DNA of 64,000 nt from Candidatus Gastranaerophilales bacterium (GTDB lineage Bacteria > Cyanobacteriota > Vampirovibrionia > Gastranaerophilales > Gastranaerophilaceae), in assembly GCA_944325555.1 (NCBI GenBank), contig CALVAN010000005.1, positions 55,522 through 119,521 of the forward strand, read 5' to 3'. Each line of letters starts with the position of its first letter. Position 1 is the first letter of the stretch. The notes under the pieces are model-generated. The model saw only the letters and a list, made by a program, of their open reading frames with translations, was not told where the DNA came from and made no database searches. The position numbers and the translations under genes were made by a program. Of this stretch, positions 9,006-18,031 are shown piece by piece.

Positions 9006-11708
9006 ATGTCAGAAAATAATAGTTATTTTGAAGTTATACAAAACAGACTTGATACTTTAGTCGATAAAATAGTGCAAAAAGAACAAACCGACGAGGATTT
9101 CCGTATTACTTATGCGCAAATTCTTGAAAAAATCAATACAAAGATGGATTTGTTCTCAAATAATGATACAACTGACGAAATACGCGTATTAAGTCAAGAA
9201 ATAGGACAGTTGCTGCAAAGCAGGCAAGAGATTCTTGATTCAAAATTTGTTGCGATAAAGTCGGAATTTGATAATATCAATAAAATATTATTAGAATCAT
9301 TAAAAACTCCTGAATTACTTGGTGCGTTTAATAAAATTCAAAATCAAATACATTATCTGACAGAAGAGCAGGAAAGCCAGAAAGAAAGTTACAATGCTTT
9401 AATTGTCCATCTTGAAAACTTTGGTACACTTCAAGATACAAACGATATAATTGTAAACGATTTTGCAATTTTAAATGAACAAAATACGACTTTAAAAGCT
9501 AAAATAGATGAACTTATTCAGTTTAACAAAGAAGTCGAAATTAATAATAAAAAGCTCCTTGATGATGTTGCTTCCGCTATTTTTAAGATTAAAGAATTGG
9601 CGGAACAGTCTAACGAGCATACAGATGACATAAAAACTTTCATTGCTGACAGAGTTGATTCTTTGATTACAAAATTGCAAGAATCAGATGCTGCACTCGA
9701 GGTTTTGAATAATAACCTGAACACGCTTGTTGAAGTTGTTGCAAATATATATGATGATGAAGCCTTTGAAGAACTAAAAACAGATGTTGCGGATATTTTT
9801 AAGAAGTCAGAGTTGATTTCCGCAACATTAAAAGAGCTTGTCACAAAAGAAGATTTTATCAATAATGCAGTAAGTAACAAAGATGAAATCAAACAAAATT
9901 CACTTAATTTAATTACACAGCTTGAGGCTAACATATTTAGCAAATTAAATGTTGCCGATATAACCGATATCAAAAATTATACGGAAAAAATCTTCTTCCA
10001 GGGTACAGAAGTTCTGAAAGAAGAAATCTGGGGAATAAAAGATACCGTTAAAAATATTGATGAAACTGTTCTTAAGAAGGAAGATTTTGATAAAAATCTG
10101 CAAACATCTAAAGATGATATTATTGATATCATTTCTGAAGAAAGTGTTGCAACTAATGCCCAGATAAAAGAAGTTTCCCAACAGCTGTCAGATAAGCTTG
10201 CAGAAGAAAGTCAGACAGCGTGTGAAAAAATCAGTGCTATATCAGATGATATAAAAACATTAAAAGATGACTTAAGTGTAGTAATATCCGATGAAGGAAC
10301 CGCTACAGCGGATCAGATTAAAAATGTGGTAAAACAAATCGACCACCTCAAGGAAGATATTACTTATATTATATCGGGAGAAAGTGTTGCATCAGCTCAG
10401 CAAATTAAACAGCTTGCCAGCTCACTTGAAACTCTAAAGACTGAATTAAACAATCTCATTCTTAATGAGCAAGGTCAGCAAATTGAAATTGCACTGCAAA
10501 ATTTACAGACAAAATTTGTTACTCAGCTTGTACAGGTTGCTGATAATATAACTTTTGATGAGCAGGCTGATGATATTACTGATAACATAACTACCGCTTC
10601 AGAAGAAATTAAAGAAGAATTAACAAATATATCTTCTGATATTTCAGCTGATTTAAATGAAATTAAAAAGAACATTACGAACCTGCAGGATAATACAAAT
10701 AACAGCAGTGAAGAAATTGTTACAAGTATCAACAAAGTCAATGAATCGTTAAAGGCTGATGTTTCGGAAGAAATAAATGCTTTAGCTGCTAAAATCAAAC
10801 TTTTGACAAACGGTTTTAGAGAAGACAATGATTTCTCTTATACTATGCCGGATGTAGAATCAGATATTGCAAAAATACGAGTTGATTTATGCAACATACA
10901 AAAATCTTTAATCAATCCTGATAGTCTTACTGAAGACCACAGTCTTGATATAGCAACAAGATTAAGTGATCTTAAAGCTGCTGTACAAAAAATGCAAGAC
11001 AGTCCTATTACTCATCAGGTTGGTGAAATCAAAGAAATGTTCTCAGGTCTTAGCGAGGATGTTTCCAGCATAAGTAAAAGAACAAACAAACTTATTATAT
11101 CTTCTGACGAGGTGACTAAAAAGCTTCTGTCCAACATAAGTGCATTTACAACACTGATAAATACGTTTGATAAACAAAGCAAGGCTTTTTACAACTCTAC
11201 ATTTTTAAAAGATATTAATAAGAAAGTTGAAACAATCACTAAAGGTACGGACGCAATAATCCAATCGAACAATGCTATAAATGAAGCTTTTGTTTATATG
11301 GGAGAGTGGATTGATACAGCAAGTGATTCTTTTGATAACTTGCAAAATGATATATCAAAAATCAAAAAGACTATTCTTTCTGATGAAGAAAATATTACGG
11401 AAAAAATTGAGCATCAACTGAGAGATATAAGTTGCAAAATAGATGATGAAGTTGCAAATATAAGTCAAAGACTTGAAGAGCAGCAAAATCAGATTAATAA
11501 AATTTTAGAGCAACAGGCAGACTCTCAAGAGTTAAAATCGTTGCTGGAATTTGTTGCTTCACAGGTAAGTATCACAAATGAAAAGTTAATTGAAAACGAA
11601 CAATTGACTCAAAAAATATTGAATATGGAAAAGCAGCTTAAAAAAATAGAAAAAAATATCGCCATAATCACCGAATACATTGATGAAGACGATAACTATG
11701 ACGAATAG
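9006..11708 (+). CDS. Large coiled-coil protein, function unknown
   Basis: 900 residues, highly acidic and almost entirely predicted helical coiled coil, without Cys clusters or a membrane segment. There is a degenerate internal repeat of about 42-48 residues. IISEESVATNAQIK (about 378), VISDEGTATADQIK (about 423) and IISGESVASAQQIK (about 456) share the pattern I-[IV]-S-x-E-[SG]-x-A-x-x-x-Q-I-K. The C-terminus (860-900) is Lys/Glu-rich and ends in DEDDNYDE. The architecture recalls SMC-like stalks or methyl-accepting-type coiled coils, but no ATPase or HAMP domain is present. GAGAG precedes ATG. A structural or scaffold role is only an inference. Confidence 0.8.
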   Translation: MSENNSYFEVIQNRLDTLVDKIVQKEQTDEDFRITYAQILEKINTKMDLFSNNDTTDEIRVLSQEIGQLLQSRQEILDSKFVAIKSEFDNINKILLESLKTPELLGAFNKIQNQIHYLTEEQESQKESYNALIVHLENFGTLQDTNDIIVNDFAILNEQNTTLKAKIDELIQFNKEVEINNKKLLDDVASAIFKIKELAEQSNEHTDDIKTFIADRVDSLITKLQESDAALEVLNNNLNTLVEVVANIYDDEAFEELKTDVADIFKKSELISATLKELVTKEDFINNAVSNKDEIKQNSLNLITQLEANIFSKLNVADITDIKNYTEKIFFQGTEVLKEEIWGIKDTVKNIDETVLKKEDFDKNLQTSKDDIIDIISEESVATNAQIKEVSQQLSDKLAEESQTACEKISAISDDIKTLKDDLSVVISDEGTATADQIKNVVKQIDHLKEDITYIISGESVASAQQIKQLASSLETLKTELNNLILNEQGQQIEIALQNLQTKFVTQLVQVADNITFDEQADDITDNITTASEEIKEELTNISSDISADLNEIKKNITNLQDNTNNSSEEIVTSINKVNESLKADVSEEINALAAKIKLLTNGFREDNDFSYTMPDVESDIAKIRVDLCNIQKSLINPDSLTEDHSLDIATRLSDLKAAVQKMQDSPITHQVGEIKEMFSGLSEDVSSISKRTNKLIISSDEVTKKLLSNISAFTTLINTFDKQSKAFYNSTFLKDINKKVETITKGTDAIIQSNNAINEAFVYMGEWIDTASDSFDNLQNDISKIKKTILSDEENITEKIEHQLRDISCKIDDEVANISQRLEEQQNQINKILEQQADSQELKSLLEFVASQVSITNEKLIENEQLTQKILNMEKQLKKIEKNIAIITEYIDEDDNYDE

Positions 11709-11740
11709 AAAGTTTCTGCTTTTATTGTAGTTATTTATAT

Positions 11741-11944
11741 TTAGTTGTTGCTTGTAACGAGTTTAAATGCTGCAAGATTTTTGATTGCAAACATTTTTGT
11801 CTGCATGTTCTGTTCTTCATTTATTTTGAAGATTCTTATTATGCGCTGAATTTCAGCTAAATTTTTTCTTGAAGAAATGTCATATACATTTTTTATCGGG
11901 TCGGATACTACATCCATTATTGTATTTAATTCATGTTCTTGCAT
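11741..11944 (-). CDS. Small hypothetical protein (67 aa)
   Basis: MQEHELNTIMDVV... is a 67-residue helical protein with a good RBS (AGAGGA, 10 bases upstream on the minus strand). It is followed by Lys/Asn-rich residues and is convergent with the coiled-coil gene. I do not recognise a family. The sensible amino-acid composition and RBS support it being real. Confidence 0.55.
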   Translation of the reverse strand: MQEHELNTIMDVVSDPIKNVYDISSRKNLAEIQRIIRIFKINEEQNMQTKMFAIKNLAAFKLVTSNN

Positions 11945-12150
11945 ATTTTCGATTCCTCTAAAACTCTATACTTTTATAAAGTGAATCATTGTAAAAAAAT
12001 TGCCTTTTTTGTTTTTAATTGTTAAGAAATATATACAAAATATTTAAAAAATATATACTAAACGTTTTTTATATTTACTTAAAATAGTGGATAAAAATAG
12101 AATTTTTTAGTATATAATAAAAGACATAAACATTGATATAAGGAGTGCCT

Positions 12151-12405
12151 ATGCTGCCAATTGTAACAGAAGAACACACATCACTTGCTTTTGCTGAAAT
12201 TTTTCAAGATGTGCATGGTTGGCGAAAAAAGATGATTCACTATATAAAAGAGGAAAATCCGGAAATTAACAGTGCTATCATAGAAGCTGCAAACAATACT
12301 GATCTTGATCCAAAAGCTGTTGCTCTGGGTGCTTATATGACTTATATTTTGATAGAAATGGCTGCAAAAGATGATGCGGGCATGAATTTTGATATAGAGG
12401 AATAA
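12151..12405 (+). CDS. Small acidic hypothetical protein (84 aa)
   Basis: Starts at ATG just after AAGGAG. An in-frame GTG two codons upstream overlaps that RBS and is less likely. The product is acidic (C-terminus DDAGMNFDIEE) and predicted mostly helical, with no membrane segment. TATAAT near 12113 could be its -10 box. It is convergent with the small protein gene that ends at 12409. No family recognised. Confidence 0.65.
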   Translation: MLPIVTEEHTSLAFAEIFQDVHGWRKKMIHYIKEENPEINSAIIEAANNTDLDPKAVALGAYMTYILIEMAAKDDAGMNFDIEE

Positions 12406-12408
12406 AAG

Positions 12409-12768
12409 TTACTCCGCTATTTTAATTTTAAAATTTTGTATAGGTTGGTTTGTCAGTAATTTTTTTTGATTTTCCAAATTGTTTTTTATTGCAAATATCC
12501 AACCTGTTTTTGGGTTAACAAATAAAAAGAAAGCAGCCTGACTTTCCAAAAGCTTTTGTCTGTTGTCTATAATGAGTTCTCCTTTGTCTGATAGAGGAAA
12601 AACAGTAAAAGACAACGGGGTTGTTAAATTGCTGTCAATAAAAGCATCGAACTTTGTATTTTTAAGCCTGGTAGTGTCTTTTAATACAGCTTGATCCTTA
12701 TATGTTGTACACCAACGATATAGTTTGGTGATAATTTTATCTGTATTATCAGGAGTGTTTGCGCTCAT
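12409..12768 (-). CDS. Hypothetical protein translationally coupled to the GGDEF/HD-GYP gene
   Basis: A 119-residue mixed alpha/beta protein with no recognised family. Its start lies inside the last codons of the upstream GGDEF/HD-GYP gene (20-base overlap), so the two are almost certainly co-transcribed and co-translated. It contains a hydrophobic beta-rich core (QAAFFLFVNPKTGWIFAIKN, about residues 78-97). Coupling to a c-di-GMP enzyme makes an accessory, inhibitor or effector role possible, but nothing in the sequence shows a c-di-GMP-binding motif such as PilZ. Confidence 0.7.
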   Translation of the reverse strand: MSANTPDNTDKIITKLYRWCTTYKDQAVLKDTTRLKNTKFDAFIDSNLTTPLSFTVFPLSDKGELIIDNRQKLLESQAAFFLFVNPKTGWIFAIKNNLENQKKLLTNQPIQNFKIKIAE

Positions 12769-14662
12769 ACATTAATCTCACAAATTCGTCTACCAGTTTT
12801 TCATTCCATTTTTTGCCTGTTTCTAGTTTTATTATCTCAAGAGCCTCGTCGCTTGTTCTTGCTATTCTATATGGTCTGCTCTGAGTTAGAGCAAAATAGG
12901 AATCAATTAACAAAATAATTTGAGAAGATATGGGGATTGCATCGCCGCTAAGCTTGTTAGGATAGCCGCTGCCGTCCCAATTTTCATGGTGTGCTTCTAT
13001 TATTGGAACTATATCTGCAATATTGCTGATTGGCTGTAATATTGTCCTTGCTGCAACTAGAGGATGCTCTTTTATCTTTTGTTTTTCTTCGTCTGTTAAA
13101 GGTTCTTTTTTGTTTAATATTTCTTCAGGTATCGTTAATTTTCCAATGTCATAGAGCATCATTGCTATTTTTAGTTTATCAATATCTTCTTTTGAAAGCT
13201 CCATTTTTTTTGCTAGTTCAATTGCAAGTGATACTTTTTCTTTGGTGATGCCCCTTTTGTATTGCATATTGTATGTTTGCGCAATTGTGTCGGCAACAGA
13301 GAATAAAGTATCCTTGGTTGAGGAAGATTCAATAGCCTTAAGCTTTGAAGTAATTTCTTTTGAAACCTTATCGGGAATTGGCACTTTTTGTTTTGTTAAT
13401 ATATCCATAAATGCACCGAAGGCAACTTCCTGCCATTCAGTTTCGTCTTCAACCCTTTTTGCAAGCGTTACACGGTTACGACCGTTGATTTTTGATTTAT
13501 ACATAGCCTGATCAGCCATATCCAAAAGTTCATCAAGCTTAACGGAATGTTCAGGAAAAGTTGCAACCCCGACACTAGCCGTAACGTGTCCTATCGTATC
13601 AAGCTCCTGTGCCTCAATCGCTGCACGGATTCTTTCCGCAGCTATCATTGCTCCTGATGAATCGACACCGGGAAGAAGCACTGAAAATTCTTCTCCGCCC
13701 AGCCTTGCCGGTACGTCGATAGAGCGAGCATTTTTCTTTAATATATCCGCAATAGTTCTTATGGCTAAATCTCCGAAAAAGTGCCCGTATGTATCATTAA
13801 TCTTTTTAAGGTAGTCTAAATCAAGGCTGACTATAGAAAACGGCTGCTGTAATCGTTGAGCACGTTCCAATTCCTTTTGAAGTGCTTGATTAAAATACCT
13901 TCTGTTGTACAGTTCCGTAAGTGAATCTGTTACAGCTTCTTTTTTTAGGTTTTCAAAGAGATTGGCTATGGTAATAGCCATCTCTACCTGATTAGCAAAC
14001 AATGTAAGAAAGTTTAGTTCTTTATCAGTGACATCTTCTCTTGGGGAAAACACCATCATAACACCAAAAGGTTTGTTAGATGGCGCCAGCGGAATGCATA
14101 TTACGCTTTTGCTCACTCCCAATTTGCTTATTGTTTCTATATTTTCTGGGGAAAAATCATATAAAAGTTTTGTTATAACATCAAGATAATCAGTCGAATG
14201 AAGAATGGAACGTTCTTCTATTGCTCTGGTTATAAGCATTTTAGAATCATATTTGAGGTGGTATTCGTGTATATCAAGTTTTTTTTCGGCAAGTAACTGT
14301 TCTATTTTTTTTAAAATCGGGCTATCAGAAAATGCTTTAATCTTATAGTATTTCCCCTTTTCATCATCACAAACCTGCAGTATAGTACTGTTTATATACC
14401 CCATTTCTCCGTGCAGTGAATTTACGAGTTTTTGCAAGACACTGGATAACGGTTCAGAGGAGTTCATCAATTCCCAGACATGTTTCAGGGTTAAAAAGGC
14501 TTTATTTGCCTGATCTAACTCTTGAGTGCGCTGTACAATCTCTTTTTCAAGGGCAAGGTTTCTTTCGTATATCTCAAGGAACTCTTTTTTGTTATTAGAG
14601 ATACTGTACTCAATTTCGTTAACTTTATTTGTATATTCTTTGATTTTTTTGAAGAAATCCAT
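12749..14662 (-). CDS. GAF-GGDEF-HD-GYP hybrid c-di-GMP signalling protein
   Basis: 637 residues, cytoplasmic. A coiled coil (about 1-60) is followed by a GAF sensor domain (about 65-235), a GGDEF domain (about 240-400) and an HD-GYP domain (about 440-635). The cyclase motif is intact (GGEEF, residues 322-326). An inhibitory I-site RSID (313-316) lies exactly five residues before it, so the domain should make c-di-GMP and be product-inhibited. In the HD-GYP domain the family's HDIGK is YDIGK (Tyr504-Asp505), so one metal ligand of the HD dyad is lost. EHP (532-534) and HHENWDGSGYP (558-568) are kept. I infer weak or no phosphodiesterase activity. A sigma70-type promoter lies upstream. Confidence 0.93.
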   Translation of the reverse strand: MDFFKKIKEYTNKVNEIEYSISNNKKEFLEIYERNLALEKEIVQRTQELDQANKAFLTLKHVWELMNSSEPLSSVLQKLVNSLHGEMGYINSTILQVCDDEKGKYYKIKAFSDSPILKKIEQLLAEKKLDIHEYHLKYDSKMLITRAIEERSILHSTDYLDVITKLLYDFSPENIETISKLGVSKSVICIPLAPSNKPFGVMMVFSPREDVTDKELNFLTLFANQVEMAITIANLFENLKKEAVTDSLTELYNRRYFNQALQKELERAQRLQQPFSIVSLDLDYLKKINDTYGHFFGDLAIRTIADILKKNARSIDVPARLGGEEFSVLLPGVDSSGAMIAAERIRAAIEAQELDTIGHVTASVGVATFPEHSVKLDELLDMADQAMYKSKINGRNRVTLAKRVEDETEWQEVAFGAFMDILTKQKVPIPDKVSKEITSKLKAIESSSTKDTLFSVADTIAQTYNMQYKRGITKEKVSLAIELAKKMELSKEDIDKLKIAMMLYDIGKLTIPEEILNKKEPLTDEEKQKIKEHPLVAARTILQPISNIADIVPIIEAHHENWDGSGYPNKLSGDAIPISSQIILLIDSYFALTQSRPYRIARTSDEALEIIKLETGKKWNEKLVDEFVRLMYERKHS

Positions 14663-14702
14663 ATTTTTGCATGCAATAAGATTAAAAACTGATTATTGTG
14701 TC

Positions 14703-14732
14703 ATTATACTACTATTTTGGCTGCCATGTAAA
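14703..14732 (-). promoter_or_regulatory. Sigma70-type promoter for the GGDEF/HD-GYP operon
   Basis: On the minus strand TTTACA (14727-14732), 18-base spacer, TATAAT (14703-14708), about 40 bases upstream of the ATG. Confidence 0.55.
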
Positions 14733-14898
14733 AAATTTACATAAGATATTTACATACAATACCATACAAAAGATTTACCATTCTTAACCTATTTTACTTT
14801 TTTTGGTGGAGTGAAAATTTTCATATATTTATTATTATATGAAAGTTGAAATCGTCAAGACTATAAGACCCCAGCTATGATTTATTAAAGGATACAAT

Positions 14899-15147
14899 AT
14901 GAGCAGTCAAAAAGCCCACAAGCTCCGTCAATCAATACTAAAATATAATACGGAAATGTCTAAACTTAAAGAGGAGCTTACATATTCTCAAGATGCAAAT
15001 GTTAAATACAACAAATTGGTTATAAAAAAAGCTATTTGCAGAAAAGAGCTAGAGTTTGAAAAGAAAAATCTTTTGCAAAAGATAATGAATAAACTGCACA
15101 TAAATCATTCTAAAGAAAAGCTTATATGCGATTATTTTAAGTCATAG
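14899..15147 (+). CDS. Small basic coiled-coil protein (82 aa)
   Basis: Lys/Glu-rich helical protein beginning MSSQKAHKLRQ, with AAAGGA 8 bases before ATG. Heptad-like spacing of Leu/Ile over residues 10-70 suggests a coiled coil. It is divergent from the GGDEF gene. No family recognised. Confidence 0.6.
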   Translation: MSSQKAHKLRQSILKYNTEMSKLKEELTYSQDANVKYNKLVIKKAICRKELEFEKKNLLQKIMNKLHINHSKEKLICDYFKS

Positions 15148-15163
15148 TTCGGATTTTAGCTCA

Positions 15164-16393
15164 TTATTGCCATGCTCTAAGCAGGCTCATAAATCCCTGT
15201 AAGTCATCTTCCATTATGTTGGCTTCATAAAATTGGAATCCGTGACAATTTGAAAATTGCTCTTTAATCTTTTTTTCCAGATCAATGTATTTTTTTACTG
15301 CATTTGTACCTTCTTCCCTGGCAACTTTTTCACAGAATTGGTTGTAATACAGTGTTTTATTTGCATAAGGCGGGATATAGTGTTCACTTGAGTACTTATA
15401 ACGTTCTATATTTGGAATTTCACGTATCGAATAATTCTTTAAAAAATCACCGTTATCAATTCCTGCTTTATAAAAGTCATAAAACATACATTTTTCATCC
15501 CACTTTGCGTGTGCTACCTCGTGGCCGATAGTTTCTGTCAAAGATTCTCTCGTTCTTCTCAGATCTTTTGAACTTTTTAAATTTATATTTACTGCCCCAT
15601 CGTTTGAAAAATATCCGTTTACGTTAGATGCATTTTTATATATAGCAATTTCCGGATCAACAATAAATTTTGCATCTTGTACACAGGCATCAGCCATTCT
15701 TGTTACAAATTTGTTGTGGGGACTTATATATGGCAAAAAGTAGTTGTTTTGGGCTATCTCTCTCAGCTCAGGAGACGTTGTTTTAGACTTTTTCAGTGAG
15801 AAAGAACCGGAATTATATTTATCTACCGTATATTCATTTTCTATAATTTTTGGTGAGCTGCCATTGCGTCTTTCTTCTAACAATATTTTTTCTCTGTTGG
15901 TTCTTGTGCAGTGAGGTTCTGCCGCCGGGGTTATTTCTCTTCTAAAATGGGTCAGATAAGGTTTTTGTTCATCTGTCAGTGCGTAAACCTCATTTGTTAT
16001 TTTAGATATTTTGCCATTTTCTCTTGAATATGAGCGGACTTTTCGGGCTTGTATTTCCATAATTTCATTTCCGCATTCATCAAGATCCTTTTCCCACGGG
16101 AAGAGCTCTTCAAACCATTTCTTTGTTTCTGTAACATTTTGTTCGTCTATTTTTTTTGTGTATCGGCTGATAATTTTCCCGTTTTTGTCACGGAAGGTAA
16201 ACACATCAGTGTAGAATTCCTCAGGTTTAAAATTTCTTCCTACTCTTACAGCATCGTAAGTTTTTGCACCTTCAGGAACCCTCAAGCCTTCTTTTGCCGC
16301 TTTTGATATATCAAGTCCGGTTTCTTTTCTTATTAATGATGCACCTTTTGAGTTGACTTTCTTTAAAACATTTTTTGCCGTATTAATATTCAT
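15164..16393 (-). CDS. Orphan protein with HExxH zinc-protease motif
   Basis: 409 residues, no signal peptide. The C-terminal half carries HEVAH (His291, Glu292, His295) in ETIGHEVAHAKWDEK, the zinc-binding pattern of zincin metalloproteases. A possible third ligand lies in the helix QFCEKVAREE downstream. The N-terminal half has FRDKNGKIISRY (about 67-78), a D-x-N-G-K-type beta-hairpin unit. Similar units recur in the larger HExxH protein that ends at 33643, so the two may be distant paralogues. It is separated from the methyltransferase gene by a 16-bp perfect inverted repeat. Protease activity is inferred from the motif only. Confidence 0.75.
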   Translation of the reverse strand: MNINTAKNVLKKVNSKGASLIRKETGLDISKAAKEGLRVPEGAKTYDAVRVGRNFKPEEFYTDVFTFRDKNGKIISRYTKKIDEQNVTETKKWFEELFPWEKDLDECGNEIMEIQARKVRSYSRENGKISKITNEVYALTDEQKPYLTHFRREITPAAEPHCTRTNREKILLEERRNGSSPKIIENEYTVDKYNSGSFSLKKSKTTSPELREIAQNNYFLPYISPHNKFVTRMADACVQDAKFIVDPEIAIYKNASNVNGYFSNDGAVNINLKSSKDLRRTRESLTETIGHEVAHAKWDEKCMFYDFYKAGIDNGDFLKNYSIREIPNIERYKYSSEHYIPPYANKTLYYNQFCEKVAREEGTNAVKKYIDLEKKIKEQFSNCHGFQFYEANIMEDDLQGFMSLLRAWQ

Positions 16394-16411
16394 ATAAAAA
16401 CCTGCGCTAAC

Positions 16412-16449
16412 TTTAACACCTGTGTTTATAATAAAACACAGGTGTTAAA
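16412..16449. repeat. 16-bp perfect inverted repeat between two minus-strand genes
   Basis: TTTAACACCTGTGTTT and its exact complement are separated by six bases. It lies between the methyltransferase gene (upstream) and the HExxH gene (downstream), which share orientation. Neither strand has a T-run after the stem, so it is a weak terminator at best. An operator or mRNA stability hairpin is equally possible. Confidence 0.6.
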
Positions 16450-16510
16450 ATTATTGCGCAAAATTTTATATTAACTGTTAAGACTTGTTATCCGTTTGGC
16501 TTAGAAAATT

Positions 16511-17392
16511 TTATACTTTTTGAAATAGCATAATATATTCATGCTTGAAAATGTAAAATCCGCCGTAGAGTGCTCGATAACGCCATAAATTAGCATTTTT
16601 ACCCTTAGCCTTTTCATTGCCTTCTATGTTCTTAACAATTATAGCTTTTGTCTTGAACCCGGCACGGTTCATTCTTTCAAGACAGCCGAAGCTTAGCGGA
16701 TAATACTCGCCTTTGGCATATTTATCACCGATAATAAGCGCAGCAAATCTGCCTTTTTCTAACTGTTCGTAGCCATTTCTTGCAACTTCCTCAAACAGGT
16801 CATAAAAATCTTCTGTTGTTGCACAGTTAGAAAGGTCTTCTTTTTTATCCGAAAATTTAATAATGTCGTCATACGGCGGGTGCAATATAAGAAATTGTGC
16901 TTTTTCCGACCCCATTACGGCAAGTCTGTCCTGGATTTTTACGCCGATATCTGAGGAAGCGCTATCTCCGCAGATAATATTTATATCTGTTACGAGAGTT
17001 TTGGCGTCAAATTTTTGGCTAACATAATCCACCAATTCTTGTTTTAGTTCAACACCAATGCAGCGTCTTTGCATGTTAACAGCCTCGATTCCTGATGTAC
17101 CCGAGCCAAAAAACATATCAAGGACAATATCACCTTTTTTTGTAAAACGTTCATATAATTGCTGAGCAATTTGCGGAATATAGTTTCCGTGATAGTCATA
17201 TGAATGACCGTTGGTTTTATCACGTGCTTGAAACTCCCACAAAGTATCCGTCAGAATGTGAGGATATTCCTTCCAGTTGTTTAAATCAATATCATTATAC
17301 GGTTTTGTTAAAGGTTGTTTAGGCGTCTGTGCTACATGCAAATTGGGTTTTGCCTGAGGTTTTGCCTTTAAATTACTTTTTTTAACTGCCAA
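16511..17392 (-). CDS. Orphan site-specific DNA methyltransferase
   Basis: 293 residues. The AdoMet-binding motif I is DMFFGSGTSG (about 92-101) and the catalytic motif IV is LHPPYDD (about 175-181), so this is an amino-methyltransferase (N6-adenine or N4-cytosine). Motif IV is HPPY rather than the usual N/D/S-PPY, and it comes after motif I. The segment LWEFQARDKTN with YDYHGNYIPQI is characteristic of a widespread orphan subfamily, as far as I recall. The start is TTG, supported by AGAGGG 8 bases upstream. There is no restriction enzyme gene beside it. The target sequence is unknown. Confidence 0.9.
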   Translation of the reverse strand: MAVKKSNLKAKPQAKPNLHVAQTPKQPLTKPYNDIDLNNWKEYPHILTDTLWEFQARDKTNGHSYDYHGNYIPQIAQQLYERFTKKGDIVLDMFFGSGTSGIEAVNMQRRCIGVELKQELVDYVSQKFDAKTLVTDINIICGDSASSDIGVKIQDRLAVMGSEKAQFLILHPPYDDIIKFSDKKEDLSNCATTEDFYDLFEEVARNGYEQLEKGRFAALIIGDKYAKGEYYPLSFGCLERMNRAGFKTKAIIVKNIEGNEKAKGKNANLWRYRALYGGFYIFKHEYIMLFQKV

Positions 17393-17583
17393 AATTATAT
17401 CCCTCTTTTTATATCCTACTAAAGTATAGGAAATTGTCGAAAAATATAAATCATCATTTTAATGTATATTTGACTTATTGTTCGTCTATTTTTTATATTA
17501 ATTATTAAAATCATTAATATAAAGGATTAAAAGTTAGCCAGAAATTTTATAAACTTTTATAGTTATTATTAATTGGTGGTTAT

Positions 17584-17967
17584 ATGTCTTTCTTAAATGA
17601 TGATTTGTTTGTTCAAAAAGCCGTTGTGTTACTTGTTTTCTGTACTATATTTGCGTTCTGGCTAAAATACGGAGGTTCACAAGTTTCTTTTGTTTGTAAT
17701 GATACTATCTGTACATACAAAGAAAAGAGTTATGGCAAAAAGGAAATTGTACAAAATATAAAGATTGCAGATATAAAATTTATAGAGTTAAAAAAATACA
17801 GACCACCTATCCCCCCTAACAGAAGAAGAATTCCAGATATCTGGTACTATCCTGTTATAACACTCAAAGATAAAACACAAATAACACTAAAAAAACTAGA
17901 AAGACCTAATCGTAAAAAAAGCGATTTTGATTGTTTATTTAAGCAGGTCAGCTCATGTAAAATATAA
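17584..17967 (+). CDS. Small single-pass membrane protein, unknown
   Basis: 127 residues. One N-terminal membrane helix (about 10-28) is followed by a basic soluble domain with a PPIPPNRRRIP linker (about 79-89) and several Cys. GGTGG precedes ATG. It is a single gene closed by a bidirectional terminator shared with ftsZ. No family recognised. Confidence 0.65.
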   Translation: MSFLNDDLFVQKAVVLLVFCTIFAFWLKYGGSQVSFVCNDTICTYKEKSYGKKEIVQNIKIADIKFIELKKYRPPIPPNRRRIPDIWYYPVITLKDKTQITLKKLERPNRKKSDFDCLFKQVSSCKI

Positions 17968-17980
17968 ATGAAAATATATA

Positions 17981-18014
17981 AAAAAAGCTCTGATTATATC
18001 TCAGAGCTTTTTTA
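17981..18014. terminator. Bidirectional terminator between the membrane protein gene and ftsZ
   Basis: AAAAAAGCTCTGA and TCAGAGCTTTTTT flank a short loop. A-run and T-run serve both convergent genes. Confidence 0.85.
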
Positions 18015-18031
18015 GTTCTTATAATCAACCG

